Assembly: GCF_004210375.1 (NCBI RefSeq)
Contig: NC_134834.1
Span: 139,843,009 to 139,907,008 of the forward strand
DNA from: Tachypleus tridentatus
Lineage: Eukaryota > Arthropoda > Merostomata > Xiphosura > Limulidae
Length of the DNA: 64,000 bases
Reading direction: 5' to 3'
The notes under the pieces were generated by a model. It saw only the letters and a list, made by a program, of their open reading frames with translations, was not told where the DNA came from and ran no database searches. This document shows positions 1 through 11,278 of the stretch, one piece after another; within the stretch, counting starts at the first letter, position 1; the number at the start of each line of letters is the position of its first letter. The translations under genes were made by a program, and so were the position numbers.

Positions 1-365
1 GTTGCGTCGGCTTCGTTTGAAAAAAAAACATTTATTCATTTGCAATCTTTGGATTGTTAATCCAGAAGGAATCACTCACATTTTAGTGTATAACTTATTG
101 TTTCAATGCATTCTGTTGTATTTTACGTGAACAGCTATTTATATTGAAAAATCCTACACTATCAATGTACTAAATTCTGGTAATATATGATAATATCAAA
201 TAAATAATATTCTGAATCGTAAATGGTAAAAATTAATTTAAATCATTGAAATGTTTTTTCCTTGATTTCTTTAGTTTAGATTTTTTTCTTTGGACGCCGA
301 TTCAGGTACTGTGCAAAGCTTTTTACATTAAGTTAAGTTGAAATTCACGGCTCTCTCTTAACCAA

Positions 366-584
366 AAGGTTCGCATCCCCGTCGCGCCAAACATGCTCGC
401 CCTTTCAGCAGTGGGGTGTTATAAGTAACGGTCAATCCCACTATTCGTTGGCAAATGAGTAGTCCAAGAGTTGGCGGTGGGTGGTGATGACTAGCTGCCT
501 TCCCTCTAGTCTTACACTGCTAAATTAGAGACGGTTAGCGCAGTTAGCTCTCGAGTAGCTTTGTGCGAAATTAAAACAAACAAA
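366..584 (+). repeat. tRNA-derived SINE, long family (family A), 5'-truncated
   Basis: This copy has the end of the tRNA-like head (B-box side), the 'catgctcgccctttcagc' linker, the conserved central block around 'cggtcaatcccactattcg' and 'gttggcggtgggtggtg', and the tail 'gtagctttgtgcgaaatt' followed by (aaac)n. The same body recurs many times in the window on both strands, which defines the family. The A-box half of the head is missing or decayed here. Confidence 0.9.
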
Positions 585-730
585 CTTTACCAAAAAGAAT
601 ATACATACATTTAAATAATTGCAACTAAAAAAAATATGCAATTGTAAATTTTTCATCACCTCTTTCGCTGACTTCTTTGACAGAGGGCGCAACTAGTTTA
701 CCTTTACTACTCTCTGCTTGGCTCAAGAAA

Positions 731-779
731 TCAGTTTGAGTTTAAACGACAAACGAACGACGTACAGAAACTACAATTG
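731..779 (+). other. candidate 5' untranslated first exon with initiator
   Basis: An arthropod-type initiator match (TCAGT at about 731) is followed about 50 bases later by a strong donor, ttg|gtaagt, at 780. There is no open reading frame of note. It could be a first exon of the downstream GPCR gene, whose start-codon exon has a splice acceptor at its 5' edge, but the distance is about 22 kb and no transcript evidence is available. It may equally be chance. Confidence 0.15.
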
Positions 780-1159
780 GTAAGTTAAGAACACGTCTTT
801 TTGTTAGCGTAGTATTAAATCGTATCGTTTCTTCAGGTCGACTATTTGCAGAGTTTTTCATAAGTATAGAATCATAATTATGTTCAAATCTATCTATTAT
901 TCGGAATTGGAAAATAGAGATTGTTCTGGTGAAATTCTGATAATGAGCTTAGTTTTTATAAATAATAATATGTTAGTGGAGTAAGCGAAATATTTCTCTA
1001 CGTGAAAAACTAATGCTACTGTCCCTATAATACACGTTATAAAGGTGGACCTATAATATATATATTCATATTTTGTTTCAATGGGACAGAAATATAATAT
1101 AGCAGTACAAGACTGAAATCTAAGAGCAAAAAACATTTAAGATATCGTAAAGAAAGAGC

Positions 1160-1780
1160 CCTATTAGAGTAACAAAGTGACGAATTTAGTTATAATAAGC
1201 TTAATTCTATTAAGCAACAAATTTCAGCCCTCGGCTTTTGCAGATGAGAAACTACTAGGAGAAAGGAAAACAAATGGGGTCAGATAAGGATGTGGATGAT
1301 AAAAAGGGTATAGTTATAGGTGATTTCTTGACAAGGCATACAGATAATTATATTACGCTACCTATAGGTACAGGTGGAGGATATAAGTGACAGAAAAGGA
1401 TATATAAAAAAGACGCAGTTTTTGTGGTTTCTGATGTAGGAAAAGGTAAGTAAGAGGAACAAATTAGTAAGTACAAAGGGTTGATAAAGACATTTAAAGA
1501 AAAAGGCTATAGCTTCATAATTTTCAGGGTTAATACCCAGAATTAACTGTGGGGATAAAGTTATATGTAGGTTACTAAGACTAAATGCTAGGCTTTGGTT
1601 AATATATAATGATGAGCACATAAGCTGGTAGGACTTATGGCATTGGTTAAGCGATAGAAAGGAGCTTTTTGGAATAGATGGTTTAAATTAAAAAGGGCAG
1701 GGTTTGGCTTGTTTGCTGAATTTGCTTGTTTCTTAATTCAGCTGTATGGGAAATTATAAGCTAGGACTACATAGTGGTAA
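1160..1780 (+). pseudogene. CR1-like LINE ORF1 remnant with SGNH/GDSL-type esterase domain
   Basis: Read across frames, the + strand shows the conserved order of the esterase domain found in ORF1 of CR1/L2-type LINEs. First comes a lysine/glutamate-rich segment (about 1200-1270), then block I as GDFLTRHTD, where the family has a GDS nucleophile serine (about 1318-1345). A KGLIKTFKEKGYSFIIFR segment follows (about 1478-1530), and then the terminal block as GIDGLN near 1672, where the family has DGLHL. Both the nucleophile serine and the catalytic histidine are replaced, and stops and frameshifts break the frame. The fragment lies about 350 bases before a LINE ORF2 remnant on the same strand, as expected for one 5'-truncated element. 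Confidence 0.7.
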
Positions 1781-1976
1781 GCGCCAGAAGAAACTATAAG
1801 TACAAAAATAATAAGGGGCGGAAAAACGTTTGGCAGAACAAATGTGTATAGAAGTAGCTCTGAGGCTTAGTTGTTAATATTTTAATACTAGCAACAAGTA
1901 ATAAGTAAAATGGATGATTTTATTGCACTAATATGAATGGAAGATGTTGATGTAATTAAAACACTCCCCATTTGCC

Positions 1977-2050
1977 CCTGAAGAAGAGAGGGCCACCTTT
2001 CAAAAGCTTTCGGGTAATAAGGGTTTATATTCATACTAAAACTTGGTTAA
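1977..2050 (+). repeat. short dispersed motif with CTGAAGA box and hairpin
   Basis: The sequence has CTGAAGA followed by a six-pair stem (gagagg...cctttc, with one G-T pair) closed by a four-base loop. A GC-bounded 'agctttcggg' and 'taataagggtttat' follow. A related arrangement occurs at 30851-30939. It sits between the ORF1 and ORF2 remnants of a LINE. Its origin is unknown. Confidence 0.4.
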
Positions 2051-2129
2051 ACATAATTATTTTTGACAGAAGTTTCTTTAAAATATAGGGATACAGGGTA
2101 TTTAATAAGGATAGAGTATTAATGAGGGG

Positions 2130-4130
2130 GAGGTTTCATATATGAAATTTGAGTTATATCCTGTTGAAGTTGAGGATATTAAAGATAGCAGCAAAGAAAT
2201 TGATTCTATGATGGTTTCTCTTTGTGGATATAAAAGGAAAATACTTTTAATAGCAACTTGTTACAGACAACTAAACAATATTGATAAAATTAGTGAGAAA
2301 CTTTACAATGAAATTAAGATTTTTGCTATTAATAAAGTCATAATTATAGGTGATTTTAATAACAGGCATACAGATTGGAAAACGTTAGAGTCAAACCATA
2401 ATGGAGAAGTTCTTAGAAACTCTTTAGATTGGCTTTCTTTGCTAATTAGTCAAGAAGTCTACTAGAAACAGTGATATTTGAAATTTACTATTAACTTCAA
2501 ATATAAAAATCATCGAGAGGGTAGAAATTTGGAAACTTCTTGGTACAACTTTATAAGGTTTGATGTTTTGCTGCATGTGCATATAAGGAATAATAATATT
2601 TTGGATACAAGTTCCAAAGAAACGAATTTGGAAAAGATTTTACAATATTTATCTATTGTAAATTAAGCAGCTGTGTTACTTGAAGACATTTAAAAAATAT
2701 TCAAGGTAAACAAATTGCTTATAGAACGAAAACGGTAGCTGCAAGTAAAAAACAAGATGGGTTCACAGAGTTTAAGAGATAAAATTAACGAAAAGCATCA
2801 TAAATTTAAGAAATTTAAATTGAGTGATATGTCAGGAAATTATAAAATATCAAGGGAAAACGGTAAATTAGAACATCAAAGGAATGTATGAGAAAACGTG
2901 GGCTGAAAATGTAAAAATTAAGTGTAAGGACTTTTTATATACATGAAGAAAGGCGTTTTCGACGATTTAAAACAACAGTAAACTTAAAGAATATTTTACA
3001 TTTTGAACAGTTGATAAATAGAAACGAGATCAAACAAGGTTAATTTATTAGGTAGTTGACATAGTCTCAATAAAGGAAAATCTTGACTTATGAATTTTGA
3101 ACATTCTTTGAAAATATTACTGCTTATGTAGATGAGGTAAGAATGTAGGTTTGGTATATCTTGATTCTCAGAATGTATTCGACATAGTACCAAATAATAA
3201 CAGGCTTGTAAAACATTTTCGTTACAGGTGGAGGGGGATAGGTTCACAAATTGTGTATAAAAGGATTGAAGGATTGTTATCAATGGAGTTCAGTCAAACT
3301 GGGCTAATGTTGCACGTGGGGTACTTTAGAGCTCAGTCTTAAGACCATTGCTCATTTTGTATTTGCATCAGTGACATAGATGAAGGAATAGCCAATAAAT
3401 TACTTAAATTTTAGATGATACCAAAGACTTGAGTGTTGCTAGCTGTGAAGATACTGCTGATTTACAAAAGAATTTAGATCATTTATTGAGTTGGGCAAAT
3501 AAATGGCAGATGAATTTTATTTGTAACAAATGCGTGATGTTGCATGTGTGTTATCATAATTTGAATGGAAATAACAATGTGAAAGAAAATAATCTTGATG
3601 TAATAGTCGATCAGTCTCTAAAGTCATCTAAGTAGTGTGCTGTTGCTAGTGGTAGAACAAATAATATTTTAGGTTATATTTACATAAATATTGAATGCAG
3701 GCCTAAAAAGGTTATATTTTAATTGTACAAGTCACATTGTACAGGGCTGCTGATTTACAATACGATTTAGATCAGTCAGTGAGATGGGCAAGTAAATGCC
3801 AGATAGATTTTTATTATGATAAATGCAAGATAATGCATTTGAATTATAAGTATAAAAATGGACGGTTAATATATTATAATTTGATTGTATAAGTCACTGG
3901 TTTGGTCACATTTGAAGTATTGTGCTCAGTCTTGGAAACTTTATCTTAGGAGAGACATTGAAATTATTCAACGAAGAGTTACTAGAATTGTGCTTGGGAT
4001 AGAGGAGTTGTCTTGCAAAACGAGAGTAAAACCTCTCAATTTGTTTTCTCTTGGAAAAAAAAAGAGTTAGAGGAGATGTGATTGAGGTATATTTAATATC
4101 GTAATGGTAAATGATAGGGTAGATGCATCA
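2130..4130 (+). pseudogene. CR1/L2-like LINE ORF2 remnant (endonuclease and reverse transcriptase)
   Basis: The 5' part (2142-2462) is an open stretch matching an endonuclease/exonuclease/phosphatase domain, with IIIGDFNNRHTDW at about 2340-2380. Reverse-transcriptase pieces follow in order. VYLDSQNVFDIVPNN near 3152-3195 corresponds to the LDFxKAFDxVPH motif. The FADD box near 3410-3425 has a stop in place of Ala. Next come ADLQKNLDHLLSWANKWQMNF (3455-3520) and the C-terminal SLVWSHLKYCAQSW (about 3890-3935). Many stops and frameshifts rule out function. A second, diverged copy of the 'ADLQ...DLDQ...WASKCQ' segment lies at about 3745-3840, an internal duplication. Element ends are not resolved. 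Confidence 0.85.
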
Positions 4131-4492
4131 CTTTTATATTTAATTGTGAGAATAGTGTGAGTATCAAACCCCGAATTCTCGCGTATGTTGGCTTTTAAAC
4201 TTGCCACTGAAACACCAGGACTGTAGTAGATTTACACACTTACAATACTGAAACCTGGGATTATGATGAATAATAGTTTGATATCACAATTCAATATGTT
4301 AAGTTCAGCATTGCCAGTTCGTGAGATACTATTATTAAACCGAAATGTAGTGTGACAGTTACTCATACAACAAAATATGTGTAAGTTTTCATTTTTTCGG
4401 TGACACCGTGAGATAATCCATGGAAGTACAGCTACCCGGCTTACATTTAAGAATTAATAACAACAATATAACGATTTGTCTGTTATTTTCTT

Positions 4493-4675
4493 CGGGGTGT
4501 ATAATGTGACGGTCAATCCCACTATTCGTTGGTAAAAGAGTAGCCCAAGAGTTGGCGGTGGGTGGTGATGACTAGCTGCCTTCCCTCTAGTCTTACACTG
4601 CTAAATTAGGGACGGCTAGCACAGATAGCCCTCGAGTAGCTTTGTGCGAAATTCCAAAACAAACAAACAAACAAA
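4493..4675 (+). repeat. SINE family A, 5'-truncated, with 13-bp target-site duplication
   Basis: The copy begins inside the central region ('ggggtgtataatgtgacggtc') and ends in (caaa)n. The 13 bases ctgttattttctt flank it at 4480-4492 and 4676-4688, a perfect target-site duplication. This shows retrotransposition of an already truncated copy and its fairly recent age. Confidence 0.95.
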
Positions 4676-4689
4676 CTGTTATTTTCTTG

Positions 4690-5868
4690 TTTTTATGTTA
4701 CTATTGTTGATATACGCTCAAACTTAAAAAATCAACTTCTCCGAAAATTTCAGAAAACATAAAAAGTATGAGAACTATTTCTCATATGACTAAACACTTA
4801 GAATTACGTTCTTGTATCTACAACAAAAGTTAAAATATGTAAAACAGTGTCAGTGCTTTAAATATTTTAAACACACGTTTTGTAAATTTTGTAGCATTCT
4901 AAATATCAGTGAATATTCTGTGTTTCTCTTCCTCACCGACACAATTTATTTAAATTAAAATATTAAATATTAAAAACCTACTAAACAGTTTTGTTTCACA
5001 AAATAGTAATGATATCTATACATTTAATTATATTTATAAACACCGTTAATTAAAAAAGGCATCTTTTCAGCGTAATGATAAAATACATAAACATTCGTAT
5101 GTTATTTATGCTCTCAGTTAAAAACCTAACAACCTACTTATTCATCTCGTCATGTTTCCTATTTTGTATATTCATTCCTGATATTAAGCACGTTAAAATG
5201 TTTTTAAGCAAATGTCTTTTCTTAGTGAAACAGCCTTCAGTGTTGCTATAGCTTTTGTTGTTCATATAACATTCACTCACTTTCATTTGCTTACGTGGTA
5301 TGAAGACACATGTTCTCCTGCTATTTATAATGATGAGTGCTTACACTATTGACTATCTAGTTTCTTCACTGTCATGAACGCAACACATGGATCAATATTT
5401 CTAATATTATATTGTCCTAACCGCTTCAGCCCTTTGTTCTCTTGTTATATTATTTCTTCATGTATGGATATTTTGTGAATTTCACTACTTAATACTGAAA
5501 TATTCTTTGCCTGCCGGATTTTGAAGTGAACTGAATTTGATAGTTGACTAATGGTGCCATAAAACAGTGGCCACGAGGTAATGCTGTTCGCTGAATAAAG
5601 AAAGCAAGTTGTTTGAATATTAAAAGCTTTATTTCTAACAGTTTTTCAGAAAAAAAGATCTATCAAAGTCAGTTCAGCATTTTAAGTTTTGAAGTAATTC
5701 ATCCTGTTGGAAGGAAAACTTCAAACTAAGGTAAGGAATCGCCGTCGTCTCACGCAGGTACGATACAGCTTTCAATGGATATCTGTGCAACTAATAAATA
5801 TTTTCTTCGTTTATTTAACGTGCCCAGATTCTTTTATTTCGTAGAATACTTTTATAAAGTTTGATATT
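4690..5868. other. AT-rich non-coding DNA with one candidate untranslated exon
   Basis: No convincing reading frame or repeat was recognised. The only notable item is a splice-bounded segment, 5642-5730: acceptor tttatttctaacag ending at 5641, donor aag|gtaagg at 5731. It is a candidate non-coding exon of the GPCR gene downstream. Confidence 0.3.
5642..5730 (+). other. candidate 5' untranslated exon (splice-bounded)
   Basis: A pyrimidine-rich acceptor (tttctaacag) precedes 89 bases that end in a consensus donor (aag|gtaagg). The acceptor resembles that of the GPCR start-codon exon (tttctaacag at 23211-23220). No protein is evident. This is an inference from splice signals only. Confidence 0.25.
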
Positions 5869-5870
5869 TG

Positions 5871-5991
5871 GGTTTGTTTAGAATTAAGCACAAAGAGACA
5901 CAATAGGTTTTATGTACTCTACCCACCACACGTATCGAAACCAGGTTTCTATTGATGCGAGTGCCCATACATAACACTGTGCCACTGGGGA
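5871..5991 (-). repeat. short tRNA-derived SINE (family B)
   Basis: On the minus strand it reads 'ccccagtggcacagtg', then a tRNA-like body with the B-box side (ctggtttcgatacg), 'gtagagtac', and a tail ending in 'tgcttaattctaaac'. It belongs to the same family as 10482-10599 and 22474-22596. It is diverged. Confidence 0.8.
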
Positions 5992-6362
5992 GCATCTTTT
6001 CCAAAAAGTTCACATAAATCACTGTCTAACCTTGAATTTTTCGTTGGTATTTGTGTTAGAGAAACTTCTAAGTCAGTTTCATCTGAAATTACTACTTATA
6101 TTTAAAGTAACTAGATAAAATACAACTTTCTATGCATATCCTAGCAGAATGGTAGGTCTTCTATCAAAAGCATGAAACTTGGTACAATTATAGAATATCA
6201 TACTGTAATCGATTTGGAATAATAGACATAATTTCAAGAAGTTCTAAGCTTTTGCGGTTTTGTGAGCCTTAATAAGATTATATCCAGTGAATATTTTTAT
6301 GATCATGTGTAATATCTAAACAGATAACTTGTCTTGAAACAATTATCATATATCTAAAAGCC

Positions 6363-6612
6363 ACAGCATGTCCAAGTTGTTAGGACTCTCGAGTCGTAAT
6401 CCGAAGATCGCGTGTCCAAATCCCCCGTCACACCGAACACTTTCGCCCTTTCAGCCGTGAGGGTGTTATAATGTAACTGTCAGTTCCTCTATTAGTTGGT
6501 GAAAGAGTAGCCCAAGAGCTGGCGGTGGGTGGTGACGACTAGCTGTCTTCACTTTAGGAAAGGCTAGCTTAGATAGCCCTCGCGTCGCTTTGCGCGAATT
6601 AAAAAAAACAAA
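6363..6612 (+). repeat. SINE family A, nearly full length, diverged
   Basis: A decayed tRNA-like head (gcatgtccaag...gagtcgtaatccgaagatcgcg) leads into the common centre (gagctggcggtgggtggtg) and the tail 'gcgcgaattaaaaaaaac'. A short deletion has removed the 'ctagtcttacactgctaa' part of the centre. Confidence 0.88.
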
Positions 6613-7289
6613 ACCTTATTATATTTCATGTTCTACGCTGGGCATGGAGTTTATATTTTAGGGATACCTGTTAGTCCATAATACAAATATTAATATATAC
6701 GTATATATACATACCTTAATAAAATCTTGATTGCTCGCACACTAGTATGAAACCATAGTGAAGTAGATGATAATTTCTTAGTCAGTTAAATAACAGGTAC
6801 ATATACCATTATACTTGTTGTTGGATGCTCTTTCATAAAAACATGTTCAAGATAATGTTAACTAGAAGTCAAAACACACAGATAGTTTTGAAGTATCATA
6901 CGATTCTATTTAACACTAATTTAAATCAACTTGGTCTTACTCAATTTGCAGAGTATGGTCAGCTCTTTGTGCTGCCTTGCTATTTTGATACCTAAACTTG
7001 CCATATACACTACATCCATTTCAGCTTGGAATTCGGACTTAATTAGTATAGTGAGAGCCTTGGATACCAGTTCTAAAGTAGTCCAAAGGAGTTTAAAGTA
7101 GTTTTCAACGACAGTTTTGATCACTATGTTAATAATTTTCTGTGAATTAAAAACTATAATTTCTTCGTAACAGATTATCTTATGATGATAGTACGACCAT
7201 ACGTTTACAAGTCAAAGCGATAACTTTGCGATAAGTAGTTTTATCTCATTTTATTCTCTGCGTTTTTATATCATTTTTGAAAAGTTACT
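6613..7289. other. AT-rich non-coding DNA
   Basis: No gene or repeat recognised. A minus-strand frame at 6921-7124 has no family resemblance and no supporting context. Confidence 0.4.
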
Positions 7290-7565
7290 GGCCCGGCATG
7301 GCCAAGCGTGTTAAGACGTGCGACTCGTAATCTGAGGGTCGCGGGTTCGCATCCCCATCGCACCAAACATGCTCGCCCTTTCAGCCGTGAGAGCGTTATA
7401 ATGTGACGGTCAATCCCACTATTCGTTGGTAAAAGAGTAGCCCAAGACTTGGCGGTGGGTGGTGATGACTAGCTGCTTTCCCTCTAGTCTTATACTGCTA
7501 AATTAGGGACGGCTAGCACAGATAGCCCTCGAGTAGCTTTGTGCGCAATTCAGAAACAAACAAAC
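7290..7565 (+). repeat. SINE family A, full length
   Basis: This is one of the best full-length copies. The tRNA-like head starts ggcccggcatggccaagcg, with A box, an anticodon-like loop ctcgtaa (CGT) and B box gggttcgcatcc. The central domain and the tail ending 'gcgcaattcagaaacaaacaaac' follow. The loop and the flanking arm resemble a Lys/Thr-type tRNA, but the stem no longer pairs well, so this is not a functional tRNA. Confidence 0.95.
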
Positions 7566-7575
7566 ATGTTTCATT

Positions 7576-7650
7576 ACGAACTATCCTCTCGGTGGACACA
7601 ACAGATAGCCCGATGTAGCTTTGCTGTAAGAAAACATACATACACAAACA
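7576..7650 (+). repeat. fragment of a SINE tail (family C)
   Basis: The segment 'ggtggacacaacagatagcccgatgtagctttgctgtaagaaaacat' matches the 3' part of the 8851-8972 element type ('gataaccg..tggggctttgctatacaaaaaacacaca'). The tRNA-like head is absent. Confidence 0.55.
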
Positions 7651-7854
7651 TTTTGAAGTGAAGCTCAACATCTGAAAATTGAATAGTGAATTGTATTTGC
7701 GGCTTTTGTTTGTTTGTGAGAGATGCAGACGAAAGGACGCCATAAACTAAATTTACATCAGTGAGAAATCAGTTACTTATTACCTCAAAATCCAGATTAT
7801 GTTTAATAACAATAACGCCAAATGTAATTATTTCAAGGAAATATTTTCTAGGTT

Positions 7855-7974
7855 GTTGTTGTTTGTAATTAAACATAAAGCTACATAAAGGATTATATGT
7901 GCTCTGCCCATCACGGGTATCGAAAACCAGTTTTTAACGTTATAAGTCCGCAGACATACCGTTGTGCCACTGGC
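7855..7974 (-). repeat. SINE family B
   Basis: On the minus strand it starts 'ggccagtggcacaacggtatgtctgcggac', continues with a gene-internal-promoter-like body (B-box side gatacccgtgatgg) and ends with '...ctttatgtttaattac'. It is the same family as 10482-10599. Confidence 0.85.
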
Positions 7975-7975
7975 C

Positions 7976-8850
7976 GGTTATTTTTCTAGGAAATCAATAA
8001 CACTCCAAGAGAAGATGTTTAATAATAGAAACTCGATATTGTTAGAAAATTATTTGATGTATTTTTCACATTGTCCTGGAGAAAACATAGATGGTTGTTT
8101 AGAACAAAATATTTACATCTCTCCCAGATGTCCTCATCACAACAATTAAATTTAGGATTACGTTTCTTTCTTTAAGTAGTGACAAAATGGTTGTTGCACT
8201 GGTAAAATTTATCGCACAGGTTGTTTGTTTAATATTCATTGAATTATGTTGGTTGTAAAATTCTACAGATTTACAAAATCTGTTACAATCAGAACAGTTA
8301 ACAGGTTAATCTTTCAGATATACACATTCATTACTATAACAAACGTTACAGTACTGTAAAAAGTGATGTTTGTTTAAATTTTCAAATGATTTATCACATT
8401 ATGAACAGTGATAAGTTACCCCAAGGAAACCTTTCATTGATGTTATAACGGCGAAATGGTGATCATGATATCATAGATTGATTTTATCTGTCTGTGAACT
8501 ATGAACTACCTATATTACACAGTTAAATGTTTTCCGACGAAACTACATAAATGTCAATATCTAAATGATGTTGAAATTTATTAATGTATTCTATACCATG
8601 TTCTTTGTGGTATATATATTTTTTAGCCGTGGGGGTCAGCAGTGGTTGTCGTTGACTTCTAATATAATTACAGTTTGGATTCTTTCTGACAGATGATAAA
8701 ACTAACACTATTATTTTGACACAACAAAGCCTGTCGATATTTTTTATAGCAATAACTGATATTTTTTAAGTCTGTCAAGACATAATTTATGTCTGGCACT
8801 ACTTACTGGTAATTCTAATGTTGTAACTTCAATTTTAAAGTAGTCATTTT
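7976..8850. other. AT-rich non-coding DNA
   Basis: No gene, RNA or repeat was recognised on either strand. Short frames at 7964-8149 (+) and 8523-8708 (-) show no domain or codon pattern that supports a gene. Confidence 0.4.
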
Positions 8851-8972
8851 GGGCCCCGCTAGTACAGCGGTATGTCTCCGGATTTACAACGCAAAAATCA
8901 GGGGTTCGATTCCCCTCGGTGGGCTGAGCGGATAACCGTTTGGGGCTTTGCTATACAAAAAACACACACACA
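8851..8972 (+). repeat. tRNA-like SINE (family C)
   Basis: The first ~72 bases are strikingly tRNA-like. The 5' end is ggccccgctagtacagcgg, an anticodon-like loop reads tttacaa (TAC, valine-like), and the T arm is intact (caggggttcgattcccctc). A non-tRNA tail 'gataaccgtttggggctttgctata' and (ca)n follow. Acceptor-stem pairing is imperfect and no polymerase III terminator directly follows, so it is read as a SINE rather than a tRNA gene. A relative lies at 46284-46372. Confidence 0.8.
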
Positions 8973-9780
8973 AATTAGTTCTCTAATGGTGTATCTTTGT
9001 TACTTTGATTTACTTTTTCGACATTTCAGATGTTAAAAGATCCTTATTTTGTAAGCATGTGCTCATCAGTTTATTGAGATGGTCTGAATAAACATAAACT
9101 CTTACTTTATCTTTGAAGTTTAGATGTACTATTCAGTTTATTTCAAATGTTAATATTAAGAGTCCGTGTGATTGTCTTAGGATTGAGAGAAATACTGTAA
9201 GTAGTAAAAGCTGAATTATATTTTTTGACTCTTCTCCTCACAGACTTTCTAACGATAAATTCTCTGCCTTTTGTGACGACGTTTAGCAGATACCTGTAAA
9301 AGATAATATTATTAAACGTCATTTGTAAAGTAAATTAATTTCAGTAATAAGTTGTGTAAAACTTATAATAGAGACAACATCTAAAAATATGTACGTGTGT
9401 TTCGTGATAGACAGTCTGAAATCTGTAGTATTTTGAATAATACTAATCAAAAGTCGTTCATTTATTATATTTAGCTCTAGCCTGATTATTGCTTAAGTGT
9501 GATTTGTGAAACTAAGTACTACACTGTTTGTAAGAAACAAGCAACAGTTTATAAATGTAGTGCATACTTTCACAAGTTTTGTGTGCGTTTGGAGGTATCA
9601 ATGGTTGTGTAGAAAATGGACGGATACAGTAATTCAACCTTTTATTATTTCATTGCAGGTAATGAATTTTAATATAACTAAATCTAGATGTTGTTTACTT
9701 GTAGAAGTATTCTCACAGTATATTTTTTTAAACTCCAATGGTAATAATAATAATGATTAAGTATATATAAAAATCATTCT
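8973..9780. other. AT-rich non-coding DNA
   Basis: No recognisable gene or repeat. The frame at 9506-9760 (+) has no family resemblance. Confidence 0.4.
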
Positions 9781-10450
9781 TTGTAAAATGTGATTTTTAT
9801 TTTATTACAAATTAATAAAACTGTTAGTGTATAATAAACGTTTGATTGACTATGTAAAGTATTGTATAAAGTCGAAATAAAGATATTAATTACTTTATGA
9901 TGTCGCCCTTTTATATAGCGATTTAAACCTACAGACATGACTTTTATGCGGTAAAAATGTACATCACTGTGATCGTGTTAGGTTAAATAATGTCATTGAA
10001 AAACATTTGGTTGATAATTAAGTGAGTAAGTTTTAATTAAGATACCGTCCTTTTCAGACATATAAATAGTAAGACTATTTAATGTCTTTTTTTTAGGATT
10101 CTCCCTTTGTAAAACATGAGATAAAGTAACGTGTAAATTATTTTATGACAATGGTGAAAATTTATTGCATAATAAACGAGTTATTGACGACGTGAATTGT
10201 TGTATAAAGTATAAGTTTTAATTTTTGTAAGTTGTTCTTTTTAGGGCGATATAAACAGTCATAAAGTATAAGTTTCAATTATTGTATGCTGTTCTTTTTA
10301 GGGCGATATAAACAGTCATACTGTATGCTTCAAATTGAAGAGGATATAGCCCTTTTAGGTAAAAAAAATATGATAATTAGGTTCTGAAAATCTTTAAAAA
10401 ATAAATTTCAATTATTGTATTTTCCTTATAGAAATAATTAATGATAAGGA
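9781..10450. repeat. degenerate tandem repeat region, with a 57-bp doublet
   Basis: The block 'ataataaacg...attgtataaagt...gcgat.taaac..acagtcat' occurs near 9831-9945 and again near 10170-10265, so the period is about 340 bases with heavy divergence. Inside it a cleaner 57-bp unit (ataaagtataagttt...ttctttttagggcgatataaacagtc) is repeated twice at 10204-10320. No coding potential is seen. Confidence 0.5.
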
Positions 10451-10481
10451 AATTAATTGTAACGCTTTTACTTAACAGTCG

Positions 10482-10599
10482 CCCCCCAGTGGCACAGTGG
10501 TATGTCTGCGGACTTACACACTAAAAACCGGGTTTTGATACTCGTGGTGGGCAGAGCACAGATAGCCCATTGAGTAGCTTTGTGCTTAATTCTAAACAA
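10482..10599 (+). repeat. SINE family B, full length with 12-bp target-site duplication
   Basis: The copy starts ccccccagtggcacagtgg and runs through a tRNA-like body (B-box side gggttttgatactcg) to the tail 'gatagcccattgagtagctttgtgcttaattctaaacaa'. It is flanked by perfect acttaacagtcg duplications at 10470-10481 and 10600-10611. This is the reference copy for family B here. Confidence 0.95.
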
Positions 10600-10611
10600 A
10601 CTTAACAGTCG

Positions 10612-11268
10612 TAACATTTACCTAAAATAAGCAGTTGAGAACCCTCAGCCAGCACAACCAATAAAAAAACTTAACTTTTAAAAGAAATGTAGCCTTATGG
10701 AAATCAGGAGAGCGGTAGCAATGACTATGTAGAGATGGTTGGAATTGTTCAACTAAATGTTATTTAAAATTTGTCTTTAATAGGTAATCATGACGTTACA
10801 GTACCATACAATGTTTCCTTATATAACAATATCTATGTAACAACTGAGTCACGAGATCTCAGAATGTATGTAAATATCATAACAAAAAAGTTTCGGTTTA
10901 TTCTTCTTTCTTCTGTTTCTCTTTCGTTATATGACAACTGAAAAACCAAAACAACGTAGTCAGCCAACTTAACTTTGGCGACATCGTTTTAAACAGTTTG
11001 TATTAATTTTAAAAAAATCTTAGTTCTTGTGTAAACTAAGTTATTATTACGCATAAAAATGATACTTTAAAAAACTGAAGTACAGAGTGAAACGGGAATT
11101 CCCAGATAATAATAGTTAAACAATATATATTACAGTTGAAATCTTTTCGTACAACTAAAGAAAAGGAATTTGAAATAGAAAAACGAAGTAAATATAAGGA
11201 TGGCTAACATCAGTTTTCCAAAAAGAATACAAGCAAGATATTAGAGATGTCATCTGCATCAACCCTGC
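10612..11268. other. AT-rich non-coding DNA
   Basis: No gene or repeat recognised before the minisatellite that begins at about 11279. Confidence 0.4.
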
Positions 11269-11278
11269 ATAAAAGTAC

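Noticed and set aside
7290..7365. tRNA gene with CGT or CTT-like anticodon
   Set aside because: This is the head of the abundant family A SINE. The anticodon stem is mispaired and the same head recurs with the same body.
7513..7743. Minus-strand protein overlapping SINE tails
   Set aside because: It is composed of SINE tail sequence in reverse and has no conserved content.
8851..8925. Valine-like tRNA gene
   Set aside because: The T arm and anticodon-like loop are good, but the acceptor stem does not pair well. The unit continues into a SINE tail with (ca)n and has relatives elsewhere in the window.
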